DNA from: Pollutimonas subterranea
GTDB taxonomy: Bacteria > Pseudomonadota > Gammaproteobacteria > Burkholderiales > Burkholderiaceae_B
NCBI RefSeq assembly: GCF_002849655.1
Contig: NZ_PDNW01000002.1
Location: 1 to 64,000, forward strand
Reading direction: 5' to 3'
DNA length: 64,000 nucleotides
Both the position numbers and the translations under genes were made by a program. The stretch's first letter is position 1, and each line of letters opens with the position of its first letter. This document shows, piece after piece, positions 18,345 to 27,738 of this stretch. The notes below the pieces were generated by a model. That model did no database searches and was not told the origin of the DNA. It worked only from the letters and a program-made list of their open reading frames with translations.

Positions 18345-21300
18345 CTAGCGCTGCATGGCCGCCCACGCTTTTTGCAGCCGTTTCACCGAAACCGGCATGG
18401 GCGTGCGCAATTCCTGCGCAAACATTGCAACCCGTAGCTCTTCGAGCAACCAGCGGTATTCATCCATCTGCGTATCCGGGGCACCTTTGCGCGCCAACAG
18501 TGCGCGCTGATACTGGACGATCAGCGGCGCCATCTCGGCCATCAGGCGACTGTCCCGTGCCGGATCGGCACGCAGCTTGTCGATGCGAACCTGCGCGGCC
18601 TTGAGGTAGCGCGGATAGTGAGTAAGTTGACGATAAGGCGTGTCCTTCACGAACCACTTGCTCATCAATTGGCCTTGCTGCTTTTGCAGGTCGGCGTAGG
18701 CGGCCGCATGGGGCTTCGCCTGCGGCAGCTTTTTCTGCAGCGCATTCCATTCGGTCAATATCTGGCCGGTAAGCCGGGCGATTTCCTGCGCCAGCAGGCC
18801 CAGCCGGGTTTTCCCCTCGCTGCGGCGCAATTCAAACGCCTCCTTGTCACTGGGCCACGGCTCAGCCAGGCACGCCTGGTCCAGTGCGCAATCGATGATC
18901 TGATCGCGCAGTTCTTCCTGCGTGCCCAGGCTCATGTACAGCATGCTCATCCGGGTCAGGTCGCTTAAATTCTTTTCCAGGAACTTCACCTGCTCGCGCA
19001 GGGCCAGGCGGAACAGCCGCAGCAGTCCCGCGTGATGCTGCACACGCGCTTCCCCCGGATCATCGTAGACATCGAGGTCGCAGTGCGTCTGACGGTCCAC
19101 CAATGCCGGATAACCCACGAAAGATCGCCCCTTGCGGCGAATCTCCATAATTTCGGGCAAGGCGCCGAAGCTCCAGTCGGTGAGCTTCTCATGGGCCAGG
19201 GCGTGAGCGACCTGCTCGTCGCGCGCCGCAAATTTCTGGAACGACGCCTGTGCCTGCTTGCCGTGCTCAGCCTTGAGCTGGTCCAGATTTCTTCCGCCGG
19301 AAAGCATACGCCCGTGCTCATCGACGACCTTGAAATTCATGAACAAATGAGCGGGCAAGGTTTCGACCTTGAAATCGCTGCGTAGCGGCCGTACCTTAAG
19401 CTGCGTCCACATGTCCGAGCCTATGGCTTCCAGCAGCCCGCCTTCGGGATCCGATGCATGATCGAACCATCGGTCCATGAAGCCCGCCGCGTAGTCGGGC
19501 AGGGGTACGCAGTGCCGCCGGATTTTCTGCGGCAGCGATTTAAGCAGCAAATGCACTTTTTCCTTGAGCATGCCGGGCACCAGCCATTCGCAGCGCAGTG
19601 GATCGATCTGGTTCAGCGCGAACAGCGGAACGGTCAGCGTTACGCCGTCGCGCGGCGAGCCCGGCTCAAAATGGTAGTCGAGCGCCATCTGCACGCCCTG
19701 CCATTCGACCTTCTTGGGAAAGACGTCGGTGGTGATGCCGGCGGCGTCATGCCGCATCAAGGCGTCACGGGTAAGCACCAGCGATTTCGCCTGCTGTTTA
19801 TCAAGGCGCTTGAACCATTTCTCCAGCGTTACGGCCTGGCAGATCTCAGCGGGTATCTGCTGATCGTAGAACGCGTAGATCAGGGCATCGTCGACCAGAA
19901 TATCGGGCCGCCGTGTCTGATGCTCCAGCTTTTCTATGGAGGCAATCAGCTGGCGATTGTGCTGGATAAATGGCAGGGCAGTATCGATGTCGCCCGGCAC
20001 CAGCGCTTGGCGGATGAAGAGTTCGCGCGCCTGGACGGGATCGACCTTCCCGTAGTGGATCCGGCGTCCTGTATAGACCGGCAAGCCGTAAAGCGTGGCA
20101 CGCTCGTTGGCGACGATTTGTCCGGCCTTTTTTTCCCAGCGCGGATCGGACCAGCTGCGCCGTATCAGGTGCGCACCGACTTTTTCCAGCCAAACCGGGT
20201 CTATGCGCGCCACGCAGCGTGCGTACAAGCGTGTGGTTTCCACCAGTTCGGCGGCGACTATCCAGCGCCCGGCCTTCTTGACCAGGCGCGAACCCGGATG
20301 GATCATGTAGCGTATATCGCGGGCACCCTGGTAGGTGCCGCTATCCTCGCTTTTCAGGCCGATATTCCCCAGCAGTCCGGATAGCAGGGCCAAATGGGTC
20401 TGCTCATAGGTGGCGTCGAGCGTATTCATGCGCCAGCCCTGCTCGCCGACGATGGAAGCCAATTGGCTATGCACGTCGCGCCATTCGCGCAGGCGCAGCG
20501 GCGATAGGAAATTTTGGCGCAGCAAAGCCACCAGCTTGCGCTGCGACGCCTTATGCTCCACCTGTTCGCCATACCATCGCCACAGCTTGATGTATGAAAT
20601 GAACTCGGACTTGTCGTCGCCAAATTTGGCGTGGGCCGCTTCAGAGGCCTCGCGCTCGTGCATGGGGCGGTCGCGCGGATCCTGTACCGACAGCGCCGAA
20701 GCGATGATCAGGATTTCCGCCAGGCACTCGTGGTCCTTGGCCGCCAATATCATGCGGGCCAGGCGCGGGTCGACAGGCAGGCGCGCCAGGGCCTGGCCCA
20801 CTTCAGTCAGGCGATTGTCCTCGTCCAGTGCTCCCAGTTCCTGCAGGAGATGGTACCCGTCTGCGATGGCACGGCCGGACGGCGCATCCACGAAAGGAAA
20901 GGTCTCGATATCGTCCAGCTTCAACGCCTTCATGCGCAGAATGACCGATGCCAGTGAAGAGCGCAGTACTTCCGGGTCGGTAAACGCGGCGCGGTTCTTG
21001 AAGTCCGCCTCGTCGTACAAACGTATGCATACGCCTGGCCCTATACGGCCACAGCGCCCTGCACGCTGGTTTGCCGATGCCTGACTGATGGGCTCGATAC
21101 GCAGTTGCTCGACTTTGTTGCGCCAGGAATAACGCTTGACCCGTGCCAGTCCGCTGTCAACTACGTAGCGGATGCCGGGCACCGTAAGAGAAGTCTCAGC
21201 CACGTTGGTGGCGAGTACGATACGGCGCGCATTGCTTTGCGGGCGGAAGATTTGCTCTTGTTCGCCCTGGGAGAGCCTGGCATACAGTGGAAGCACTTCC

Positions 21301-22247
21301 GTGCTGGGCGGATGGCTTTTACGCAGGGCTTCGACCGTCTCCCTGATTTCGCGCTCGCCAGGCAGAAACACCAATACATCGCCCGGGCCATGGCGCGCGC
21401 ATTCGGCGACGCCTTCCACGATCGCATCGATAAGATCCCGTTCCTCGTCGGCATTGGCCCGCCGGCTGCCCGGCTCGGCACTGTCCTGCTCTTTGTCCTG
21501 CATGACAGGCCGATAGACGATGTCGACCGGGTACAAGCGGCCCGACACCTCGATGACCGGCGCCGGCTTGCCATTCTGTGCGAAATGCCGGGAAAAGCGG
21601 TCCGCATCGATGGTTGCCGAGGTGATGATTACCTTGAGATCGCGACGCTTGGGCAGCAGTTGCCGAAGGAATCCCAACAGGAAATCGATATTCAGGCTGC
21701 GCTCGTGGGCTTCATCAATGATGATGGTGTCGTAGCGGCGCAGCAGCGGATCGCGTTGCGACTCGGCCAGCAAAATACCGTCGGTCATCAACTTGATCGC
21801 GGCGTTGGGGCCAGTGCGGTCATTGAACCGGATCTGGTATCCCACCCAATCGCCAAGTTCAGTCTTGAGCTCTTCGGCGATTCGCTTGGCCACTGACGTA
21901 GCCGCCAGCCTGCGCGGCTGGGTGTGGCCTATCATTTTTTCCTGGCCACGGCCCAGCTCCAGGCAGATCTTGGGCAACTGCGTGGTCTTGCCCGAGCCAG
22001 TTTCGCCGCAGACTATCACCACCTGGTGCGCCTTGATGGCAGCGGCAATATCGTCGCGGCGTGCGCTTACCGGCAGGTCCTCGGGATAGTTGACCGGCGG
22101 CAATGCCCTCTTGACCGCCGGCCTGGCCGACGGACGTCGCTGGGTGTTCCTGCCCGTGGAGGGCTTCGTATTCTTGTCTTTGTGTTCGTTTTCCGACAAA
22201 TTGACTGGCTCTTGCATGAAACTTCTTTTTAGTGGGCTGTCCGTCAT
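18345..22247 (-). CDS. hrpA: ATP-dependent RNA helicase HrpA
   Basis: 1300 aa, the normal HrpA length. Motif I GETGSGKTTQ (81-90), DEAH box (178-181), SAT motif near 211, helicase C domain with NVAETSLTVPGI and QRAGRCGRIGPG, then HA2, OB and the long DUF3418 C-terminal region. HrpA is a 3'-5' DEAH helicase that resolves stalled ribosomes in E. coli. Start choice is uncertain: the ATG at 22247 overlaps a predicted -10 (22246-22251 on this strand), so if that promoter is real, translation must begin at the next ATG, 22217, which has AAGAAG five bases upstream. Confidence 0.95.
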   Translation of the reverse strand: MTDSPLKRSFMQEPVNLSENEHKDKNTKPSTGRNTQRRPSARPAVKRALPPVNYPEDLPVSARRDDIAAAIKAHQVVIVCGETGSGKTTQLPKICLELGRGQEKMIGHTQPRRLAATSVAKRIAEELKTELGDWVGYQIRFNDRTGPNAAIKLMTDGILLAESQRDPLLRRYDTIIIDEAHERSLNIDFLLGFLRQLLPKRRDLKVIITSATIDADRFSRHFAQNGKPAPVIEVSGRLYPVDIVYRPVMQDKEQDSAEPGSRRANADEERDLIDAIVEGVAECARHGPGDVLVFLPGEREIRETVEALRKSHPPSTEVLPLYARLSQGEQEQIFRPQSNARRIVLATNVAETSLTVPGIRYVVDSGLARVKRYSWRNKVEQLRIEPISQASANQRAGRCGRIGPGVCIRLYDEADFKNRAAFTDPEVLRSSLASVILRMKALKLDDIETFPFVDAPSGRAIADGYHLLQELGALDEDNRLTEVGQALARLPVDPRLARMILAAKDHECLAEILIIASALSVQDPRDRPMHEREASEAAHAKFGDDKSEFISYIKLWRWYGEQVEHKASQRKLVALLRQNFLSPLRLREWRDVHSQLASIVGEQGWRMNTLDATYEQTHLALLSGLLGNIGLKSEDSGTYQGARDIRYMIHPGSRLVKKAGRWIVAAELVETTRLYARCVARIDPVWLEKVGAHLIRRSWSDPRWEKKAGQIVANERATLYGLPVYTGRRIHYGKVDPVQARELFIRQALVPGDIDTALPFIQHNRQLIASIEKLEHQTRRPDILVDDALIYAFYDQQIPAEICQAVTLEKWFKRLDKQQAKSLVLTRDALMRHDAAGITTDVFPKKVEWQGVQMALDYHFEPGSPRDGVTLTVPLFALNQIDPLRCEWLVPGMLKEKVHLLLKSLPQKIRRHCVPLPDYAAGFMDRWFDHASDPEGGLLEAIGSDMWTQLKVRPLRSDFKVETLPAHLFMNFKVVDEHGRMLSGGRNLDQLKAEHGKQAQASFQKFAARDEQVAHALAHEKLTDWSFGALPEIMEIRRKGRSFVGYPALVDRQTHCDLDVYDDPGEARVQHHAGLLRLFRLALREQVKFLEKNLSDLTRMSMLYMSLGTQEELRDQIIDCALDQACLAEPWPSDKEAFELRRSEGKTRLGLLAQEIARLTGQILTEWNALQKKLPQAKPHAAAYADLQKQQGQLMSKWFVKDTPYRQLTHYPRYLKAAQVRIDKLRADPARDSRLMAEMAPLIVQYQRALLARKGAPDTQMDEYRWLLEELRVAMFAQELRTPMPVSVKRLQKAWAAMQR

Positions 22248-22253
22248 TATAAT
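22246..22253. promoter_or_regulatory. Palindromic -10 element shared by hrpA and argA
   Basis: ATTATAAT is its own reverse complement, so a perfect TATAAT is read on each strand (22248-22253 plus, 22246-22251 minus). On the minus strand TTGTTT lies 16 bp upstream, giving a reasonable promoter for hrpA. On the plus strand only a weak TTTTTA-like -35 is present for argA, whose ATG is 45 bp downstream. Confidence 0.5.
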
Positions 22254-22297
22254 TTTGCTCCGGACCTAAACAATTTGCAGACACATTACATTACCTC

Positions 22298-23656
22298 ATG
22301 ACCCCTAGCGACATCGATACCACTCTCTCCGCGCAGGATGCGCCTGAATTCGCCCCGGCCCAGTTTGTGCGTTGGTTTCGCGAGGTCGCGCCCTACGTCC
22401 ACGATTTCCGGGGCAAGACGTTCATCGTCGCCTTTGGCGGCGAGCTGGTCAGCGACAATGCCCTTAACACACTGGTACAAGATCTATCGCTGCTATCGGC
22501 GCTGGGCGTAAAGCTTGTATTGGTGCACGGCTCGCGTCCGCAGGTAAACGAACAGCTCAAGCTCAAAGGGTACGCGACGCAGTTCGGCCGCGACATCGAA
22601 CCGACCAGCAACGAAGCGCTGGAATGCGCCAAGGAAGCCGCCGGAGAAATCCGGCTTGATATCGAAGCGTCGTTCAGCCAGGGTCTGCCCAATACGCCGA
22701 TGTCGCATGCGCAGATACGGGTTATATCGGGCAATTTCGTTACGGCGCGTCCGGTAGGCGTCATAGATGGAATCGATTACACCCACACCGGCGCCGTGCG
22801 CAAGCTGGATGTCGATGCCATAAAGATGATCATTCACCAAGGCGCAATAGTACTGCTTTCGCCACTTGGTTTTTCGCCGACCGGCGAAGCGTTCAATCTG
22901 GCCATGGAAGACCTTGCTACCAGCGCCGCCATCGCCCTGCGCGCGGAAAAGCTCATTTTCCTTACCCAGAATAAGACGGTCTTCAATGAAGATGGTTCCG
23001 TCGATACAGAACTGGCTCGCGAAGATGCCGACAAGCTGCTGGCCTCCGGTACGCTCGATGAAGACACCTCGTCATTCCTGACTCACGCCTCCCGCGCCGT
23101 CAAGCGCGGTGTGGCCCGAGCGCACCTGGTGCCCTACACGCTGGATGGCAGCGTATTACTGGAAATTTTTACCCATGACGGAGTTGGCACTATGGTCGTG
23201 GAAGATACGCTTGACGACCTGCGCCCCGCCACCGTCGACGACGTGGGTGCCATTGTGCAGCTTATCGAACCGCTTGAAGCGGACGGCACCCTGGTGCCCC
23301 GGGGCCGCGCCGTTATAGAGCGTGACGTCGAAAAGTTCACCGTACTGGAACATGACAGCGTCATTTATGGTTGCGTGGCATTGATGCCGTACCCGGAAGA
23401 CAACATGGCCGAAATGGCCTGCCTGATCGTCCAGCCGGAATGGCAAGGTTCCGGCGAAGGCGAAGTGCTGTTGCGCCATGCCGAATCAAAGGCCCGCGCC
23501 GTAGGCGCCAAACGGCTGTTTGTACTGACCACGCGCACCTCACACTGGTTTATGAAACGCGGCTTCGTGCAAGGCGGAATTTCCGATCTTCCCAAAGAGC
23601 GCCAGGCGCACTACAACCGTTCACGCAACAGTTTGGTCTTCATCAAGAAACTGTAA
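22298..23656 (+). CDS. argA: Amino-acid N-acetyltransferase (N-acetylglutamate synthase)
   Basis: 452 aa, classical two-domain ArgA. The amino-acid kinase-like domain fills about 1-290 (FRGKTFIVAFGGELV, LVLVHGSRPQVNEQL, the arginine-sensing part), and the GNAT domain follows with MAEMACLIVQPEWQGSGEGEVLLRHAE, the acetyl-CoA loop. It makes N-acetylglutamate from glutamate and acetyl-CoA, the first step of arginine synthesis, and should be feedback-inhibited by arginine. Divergent from hrpA with 50 bp between starts. Confidence 0.95.
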   Translation: MTPSDIDTTLSAQDAPEFAPAQFVRWFREVAPYVHDFRGKTFIVAFGGELVSDNALNTLVQDLSLLSALGVKLVLVHGSRPQVNEQLKLKGYATQFGRDIEPTSNEALECAKEAAGEIRLDIEASFSQGLPNTPMSHAQIRVISGNFVTARPVGVIDGIDYTHTGAVRKLDVDAIKMIIHQGAIVLLSPLGFSPTGEAFNLAMEDLATSAAIALRAEKLIFLTQNKTVFNEDGSVDTELAREDADKLLASGTLDEDTSSFLTHASRAVKRGVARAHLVPYTLDGSVLLEIFTHDGVGTMVVEDTLDDLRPATVDDVGAIVQLIEPLEADGTLVPRGRAVIERDVEKFTVLEHDSVIYGCVALMPYPEDNMAEMACLIVQPEWQGSGEGEVLLRHAESKARAVGAKRLFVLTTRTSHWFMKRGFVQGGISDLPKERQAHYNRSRNSLVFIKKL

Positions 23657-23681
23657 TCGCAACCGGCCCGGTCCATGGAAC

Positions 23682-23700
23682 CCTGGGTACAATACCCAGG
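23682..23700. repeat. Perfect 8-bp inverted repeat between argA and yggX
   Basis: CCTGGGTA (23682-23689) and TACCCAGG (23693-23700) flank a CAA loop. It follows the argA stop by 26 bp and precedes the yggX start by 31 bp. It may be the argA terminator without a T-run, or an operator for yggX; TACAAT at its centre resembles a -10 but has no matching -35. Confidence 0.45.
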
Positions 23701-23731
23701 TTGGATAACTCGTTCTAAAGGTAAGACTGTC

Positions 23732-24004
23732 ATGGCACGTATGGTTCAGTGTGTAAAACTCAAGCGCGAGGCCGAGGGCCTTGAGTACCCGCCGTATCCC
23801 GGCGATCTTGGAGTGCGCATCTGGCAAAGCGTTTCCAAAGATGCCTGGGCGCAGTGGATGGATACTCAAACCCGCCTGGTCAACGAGAACCGGCTGAATC
23901 TGGCCGATGCGCGGGCGCGCAAGTATTTGGCTCAACAGATGGAAAGCTTTCTATTTGAAGACGCCAATGTCGAGGCCCAGGGCTACGTGCCTCCCGAAAA
24001 TTAA
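23732..24004 (+). CDS. yggX: YggX: oxidative-damage protection / Fe(II) trafficking protein
   Basis: 90 aa, exactly the family size. [24 protein letters not shown] and [26 protein letters not shown] are conserved YggX sequence, including the Cys near the N-terminus thought to handle iron. In enteric bacteria it protects Fe-S enzymes during oxidative stress. The ATG at 23732 follows AAAGGTAAG; an upstream in-frame ATG at 23675 reads through the inverted repeat and is rejected. Convergent with phoU, 23 bp apart. Confidence 0.93.
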   Translation: MARMVQCVKLKREAEGLEYPPYPGDLGVRIWQSVSKDAWAQWMDTQTRLVNENRLNLADARARKYLAQQMESFLFEDANVEAQGYVPPEN

Positions 24005-24027
24005 GGCACGCTCCCCGGCACGGGCCC

Positions 24028-24753
24028 TTATACTTCGTTGTCTTCGCCTACCGGTTCGCCACGGGCCAGGCGCTCAGTGTTCTTGATGCCGGTATGGCGC
24101 ACGTCATCACCGCGGACCATGTAGATGACACGTTCCGACATATTCTTGGCATGATCGCCTATGCGCTCCAGCGCGCGCGCAATGAAGATAAGGTCGATGG
24201 AGCGCGAGATGGTACGGGGATCCTCGATCATGTAGGTAATGATGTGCCGCAACGAGCCCTTCCATTCCTTGTCGACTTCCTTGTCGTTGCGCACGACCTG
24301 TGCGGCATGCAAGGGATCCTGGCGGGCAAAGGCGTCAAGCGAGTCACGTATCATGGTCGTGACAAAACCCGCCATATGCCGCAGCTCGACCACCGGTTCG
24401 TAGCGAGCGCCAGATTCATGCAGGCGGCGCGCCATTTTGGCAATTTTCTCGGCTTCGTCACCGCAGCGCTCCATGTCGGTGAGCATTTTCGAGACAGACA
24501 GCAAGAGACGTAGATCGCCAGCGGTAGGCTGATTGCGGGCGATCAGCAGGCCTATGCGCTCGTCGATTTCGACTTCCAGGCGATTGACCTCTTTCTCGCG
24601 CTCCCGCACCTGGTCAACCAGGCTGAGATCGCCGCTTGCCAGGGCCTCCATGCCGTCTTTGACCATGGACTCGACCAACCCGCCCATTTGCAGGAACAGG
24701 GAACGCGTGGTTTCAAGGTCGGATGTGAACTGCTTATTGGTATGCTCGGACAT
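24028..24753 (-). CDS. phoU: Phosphate-signalling regulator PhoU
   Basis: 241 aa with two three-helix PhoU repeats; the acidic metal-binding motifs appear as DMERCGDEAEKIAKMAR in the first and ALERIGDHAKNMSERVIYM in the second. PhoU modulates the PstSCAB transporter and the PhoR/PhoB system. No pst or pho genes adjoin it here; its neighbours are yggX and rpiA. The ATG at 24753 is the family start. The 122-bp gap upstream to rpiA shows no gene and no clear terminator. Confidence 0.94.
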   Translation of the reverse strand: MSEHTNKQFTSDLETTRSLFLQMGGLVESMVKDGMEALASGDLSLVDQVREREKEVNRLEVEIDERIGLLIARNQPTAGDLRLLLSVSKMLTDMERCGDEAEKIAKMARRLHESGARYEPVVELRHMAGFVTTMIRDSLDAFARQDPLHAAQVVRNDKEVDKEWKGSLRHIITYMIEDPRTISRSIDLIFIARALERIGDHAKNMSERVIYMVRGDDVRHTGIKNTERLARGEPVGEDNEV

Positions 24754-24875
24754 GTCAGCCTTCGGTCAATACAGGAATCAATAAATAAGTAGCGTAGCAC
24801 CGTGACCATCGCGTGCAAGCGATTTCGTACGGCCCGGTATCACCGCAGCAAGGCTACACGCAGATGATGACACCA

Positions 24876-25559
24876 TTATGACGGGTTTTTTTCCATGCGC
24901 AGCACACCGTCCTGCGTGGAGACGAGTACGACGTCGGCACCCGCGATGGCGAACAGGCCGCAACTGACGACACCGGGAATATTATTGATACGCGCTTCCA
25001 TCTGGCTGGGGTCACTGATGGCAAGGCCCGACACATTGAGAATCTGGCAGTCATTGTCCGTGACGAAGTCCGTACGCAAGGCGGGCTTGCCGCCCAGCTG
25101 TGCCAACTGGCGCGACACGGATTCGCGCGCCATGGGAATTACCTCTACCGGCAAGGGAAACGTGCCCAGGCAGTCAACCCGCTTGGATTCGTCCACGATG
25201 CATACAAACTGGTCAGCCACCGAGGCTACGATTTTCTCGCGCGTCAGCGCGCCGCCCCCGCCCTTGATCATGCTGAACCCGTGGTCGATTTCGTCGGCGC
25301 CGTCGATATAAAACGGCATGCCCTGTACATCGTTCAGGTCAAACACCTGGATACCGAGCGCAGCCATCCGCGCCGAACTGCGTTCCGAACTGGATACGGC
25401 GCCGCGAAACCGGCTTCTGTGCGGTCCCAGGCAGTCGATGAAAATATCGACAGTGGAACCGGTGCCCACGCCGAGTATGGTGTCTGGTGTCAAAAAAGGG
25501 AGGACGTATTCAACAGCCGCCTGGGCGACATTCTGTTTTAGCTCGTTCTGGGTAAGCAT
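24876..25559 (-). CDS. rpiA: Ribose-5-phosphate isomerase A
   Basis: 227 aa. Conserved RpiA motifs: GVGTGSTVDIFID (phosphate loop), DGADEIDHGF, IKGGGGALTREKIVA (catalytic Asp/Lys region). It interconverts ribose-5-phosphate and ribulose-5-phosphate in the pentose-phosphate pathway. The chosen ATG (25559) gives MLTQNELKQNVAQAA, aligned with the E. coli start; the longer open frame begins at a TTG (25583). Lies 78 bp after the ArsC-like gene on the same strand. Confidence 0.95.
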   Translation of the reverse strand: MLTQNELKQNVAQAAVEYVLPFLTPDTILGVGTGSTVDIFIDCLGPHRSRFRGAVSSSERSSARMAALGIQVFDLNDVQGMPFYIDGADEIDHGFSMIKGGGGALTREKIVASVADQFVCIVDESKRVDCLGTFPLPVEVIPMARESVSRQLAQLGGKPALRTDFVTDNDCQILNVSGLAISDPSQMEARINNIPGVVSCGLFAIAGADVVLVSTQDGVLRMEKNPS

Positions 25560-25637
25560 GGTAGCAATTCCTGGCGTATGCAATAACGTTTGATTGTGTA
25601 TGGGTGGCGCGTAGTGTGTGACTGCATGGCCCCGGGG

Positions 25638-26003
25638 CTATGCGTTCGGCGTAAAAAGCTCGCTGTACTTTTTCTCGGAGAATCCGACGGCGACATTGTT
25701 GGGGCCGGTCACGGCTACCGGCCTTTTCACCAGCGCCGGAAATTCGGCGATCAGCGCCAACCACTGCTGCTCGTTTCCCGGGGCCTTGCGGCTCTCAGGC
25801 AGGTTGCGCCACGTCATGGAAGCGCGGTTCACCAGCTTTTCCCACCCCCCTAGCACCCCCGCCCACGCTACCAGCTGTGCGCCGGAAATCGGCTGCTCGC
25901 GGTAGTCGGTGAACGAGTAAGGAAGCTCGCGCTGCGTGAGCCAATTCATGGCCTTCACACACGTGCTGCAGTTCTTTAAACCATAGAGTTGCACAACGTC
26001 CAT
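25638..26003 (-). CDS. ArsC/Spx-family (YffB-like) thioredoxin-fold reductase
   Basis: 121 aa. MDVVQLYGLKNCSTCVKAMNWL places the CSTC redox motif at the start of the thioredoxin fold; the C-terminal KRPVAVTGPNNVAVGFSEKKYSELF is the YffB/ArsC-family end. True arsenate reductases have C-x5-R with three Arg residues; this CxxC form belongs to the YffB/Spx-like branch of uncertain substrate, probably glutathione-dependent. The ATG at 26003 has an AAAGGG upstream; the longer frame to 26039 would overlap potI. Not related in function to the putrescine operon just upstream. Confidence 0.82.
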   Translation of the reverse strand: MDVVQLYGLKNCSTCVKAMNWLTQRELPYSFTDYREQPISGAQLVAWAGVLGGWEKLVNRASMTWRNLPESRKAPGNEQQWLALIAEFPALVKRPVAVTGPNNVAVGFSEKKYSELFTPNA

Positions 26004-26020
26004 CGTATCTTTTCCCTTTA

Positions 26021-26821
26021 CTAAGATTGCTTGCGCCACTGCATGCGACTGAGCAGCACCACAATAATGCCGACGGCAACCATGAACAACGTGGCGAGCG
26101 CGTTTATTTCAGGCTTCAGGCCCAGGCGTACCCGTGAAAAAACCTCGAGCGGCAATGTAGTGTAGCCGGGGCCGGACAAGAATGAGGCAATGACCACATC
26201 ATCGAGCGAGAGGGTAAAGGCGAGCAGCCAGGCGGCCAGGATGGCCGGGACGATCAGCGGCAATGTAATGACGAAAAACACCTTCAGCGGCGTTGCCCCG
26301 AGGTCAAGGGCGGCCTCCTCCAGGGAGCGATCCAGGTCGCGGATGCGCGACTGGACGATGACGGCCACATAAGCCATGCACAAGGTTACATGCCCCACCC
26401 AGATGGTGAAGACGCCATTGCCCGCCGGCCACCCGAACAAATCACTGACCTCGACGAACATCAAGAGCAGCGAAATACCCAGCACCACCTCCGGGATGAC
26501 CAGCGGCGCGCTGAGCATCCCGATATAAAGCGAAAATCCCCGGAACCGCCCCATCCGCGCAAGAACGTATCCGGCCCAGGTACCGATAATGACAGCGGCC
26601 GTGGCAGAGAGCGTGGCGATCAGCAGCGACAGGCTGGCAGCGGATAAAAGCGCCTGGTCGTTGAAGAGTTCGCCATACCACCTCAGCGAGAACCCGGTCC
26701 ATGAGGTCATCATGGACGAGTCGTTGAACGAAAACACCATCAGGCACAAGATGGGCACATAAAGAAACGCATACCCGATCGCAAGGACAATCGCGCGCAG
26801 TACGGGATCAGGTTTCGTCAT
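26021..26821 (-). CDS. potI: Putrescine ABC transporter permease PotI
   Basis: 266 aa, six predicted membrane helices, with the BPD_transp_1 EAA loop at EEAALDLGATPLKVFFVITLPLIVPA. It is the second permease of the putrescine importer and follows potH with an ATGA overlap. The start MTKPDPVLRAIVLAIGYAFLYVPIL matches the PotI/PotC type. Last gene of the potFGHI unit; the next gene downstream starts 17 bp later but is functionally separate. Confidence 0.9.
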   Translation of the reverse strand: MTKPDPVLRAIVLAIGYAFLYVPILCLMVFSFNDSSMMTSWTGFSLRWYGELFNDQALLSAASLSLLIATLSATAAVIIGTWAGYVLARMGRFRGFSLYIGMLSAPLVIPEVVLGISLLLMFVEVSDLFGWPAGNGVFTIWVGHVTLCMAYVAVIVQSRIRDLDRSLEEAALDLGATPLKVFFVITLPLIVPAILAAWLLAFTLSLDDVVIASFLSGPGYTTLPLEVFSRVRLGLKPEINALATLFMVAVGIIVVLLSRMQWRKQS

Positions 26822-27738
26822 GCCGCCCCCCGTTTACCGGCTTCCTGCTGCTTGACCTGGTTGTACTGGAATAGCATCAGGGGCAGGAGCAATAGCATGA
26901 CCATCACGCAAGTGACAGCGGCCGCCATGGGCCAGTCGGCATTATTGAAGAATTCGGTCCACATCACCCGGCCCATCATCAGCGTATTGGCGCCTCCCAG
27001 CATTTCCGGTATGACATATTCGCCCACGGATGGTATGAAAACCAGCATCGCCCCGGCGACTACGCCCGGCATCGACATGGGCAACGTCACCTTGCAAAAG
27101 GCGCGCCATGGAGTAGCACCGAGGTCATAGGCCGCTTCCAGCAGCCGGACATCAAGCTTGACCAGATTGGCATACAAGGGAAGGATGAAGAAAGGCAGAT
27201 ACGCGTATATCAGCCCGATATACACCGCCATATCGGTACGATAGATTTCCAGCGGCGCGCTGATGATACCCAACCACTGCAGCAGCTTGTTAAGCAGGCC
27301 GTCATTGCGCAATATTCCCACCCAGGCATAGACTCGCAACAGCAAGGACGTCCAGAATGGAAGAATCACCGCCAACAGCAGGAGGTTGCGTATCGACGGA
27401 CTGGAACGCGCGATGTAGTAAGCCATCGGGTAGCCGATCAAGGCGCAACACACCGTGGTGACCAGCGCCATTTTTATGGAGTTCAGGTAGGTCGCGATGT
27501 AGAGGCTGTCGGTAAACAAAAGATCGTAACCGCGCAGGTTCAACATCAGCGATACGGTTTGATCCTTGATTTCGGTCAGCGATGTATAAGGCGGAATACC
27601 AAACCTGAGGTCCGCAAAACTGATCTTCAAAACCAGGATGAACGGCACCAGCAAAAACAGGATAAGCCACAGGAATGGCGGCACGACGGCCAGGGTCGTC
27701 CTTGCGGGCAAGGCGCCGCGCCAGGTGAACTTTTTCAT
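26818..27738 (-). CDS. potH: Putrescine ABC transporter permease PotH
   Basis: 306 aa inner-membrane permease with the EAA loop LEAAYDLGATPWRAFCKVTLPMSMPG near 210-235. LWLILFLLVPFILVLKISFAD and TDSLYIATYLNSIKMAL are typical PotH helices. Its ATG overlaps the potG stop as ATGA; the longer frame to 27768 is inside potG and rejected. Works with PotI as the membrane channel for putrescine uptake. Confidence 0.9.
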   Translation of the reverse strand: MKKFTWRGALPARTTLAVVPPFLWLILFLLVPFILVLKISFADLRFGIPPYTSLTEIKDQTVSLMLNLRGYDLLFTDSLYIATYLNSIKMALVTTVCCALIGYPMAYYIARSSPSIRNLLLLAVILPFWTSLLLRVYAWVGILRNDGLLNKLLQWLGIISAPLEIYRTDMAVYIGLIYAYLPFFILPLYANLVKLDVRLLEAAYDLGATPWRAFCKVTLPMSMPGVVAGAMLVFIPSVGEYVIPEMLGGANTLMMGRVMWTEFFNNADWPMAAAVTCVMVMLLLLPLMLFQYNQVKQQEAGKRGAA

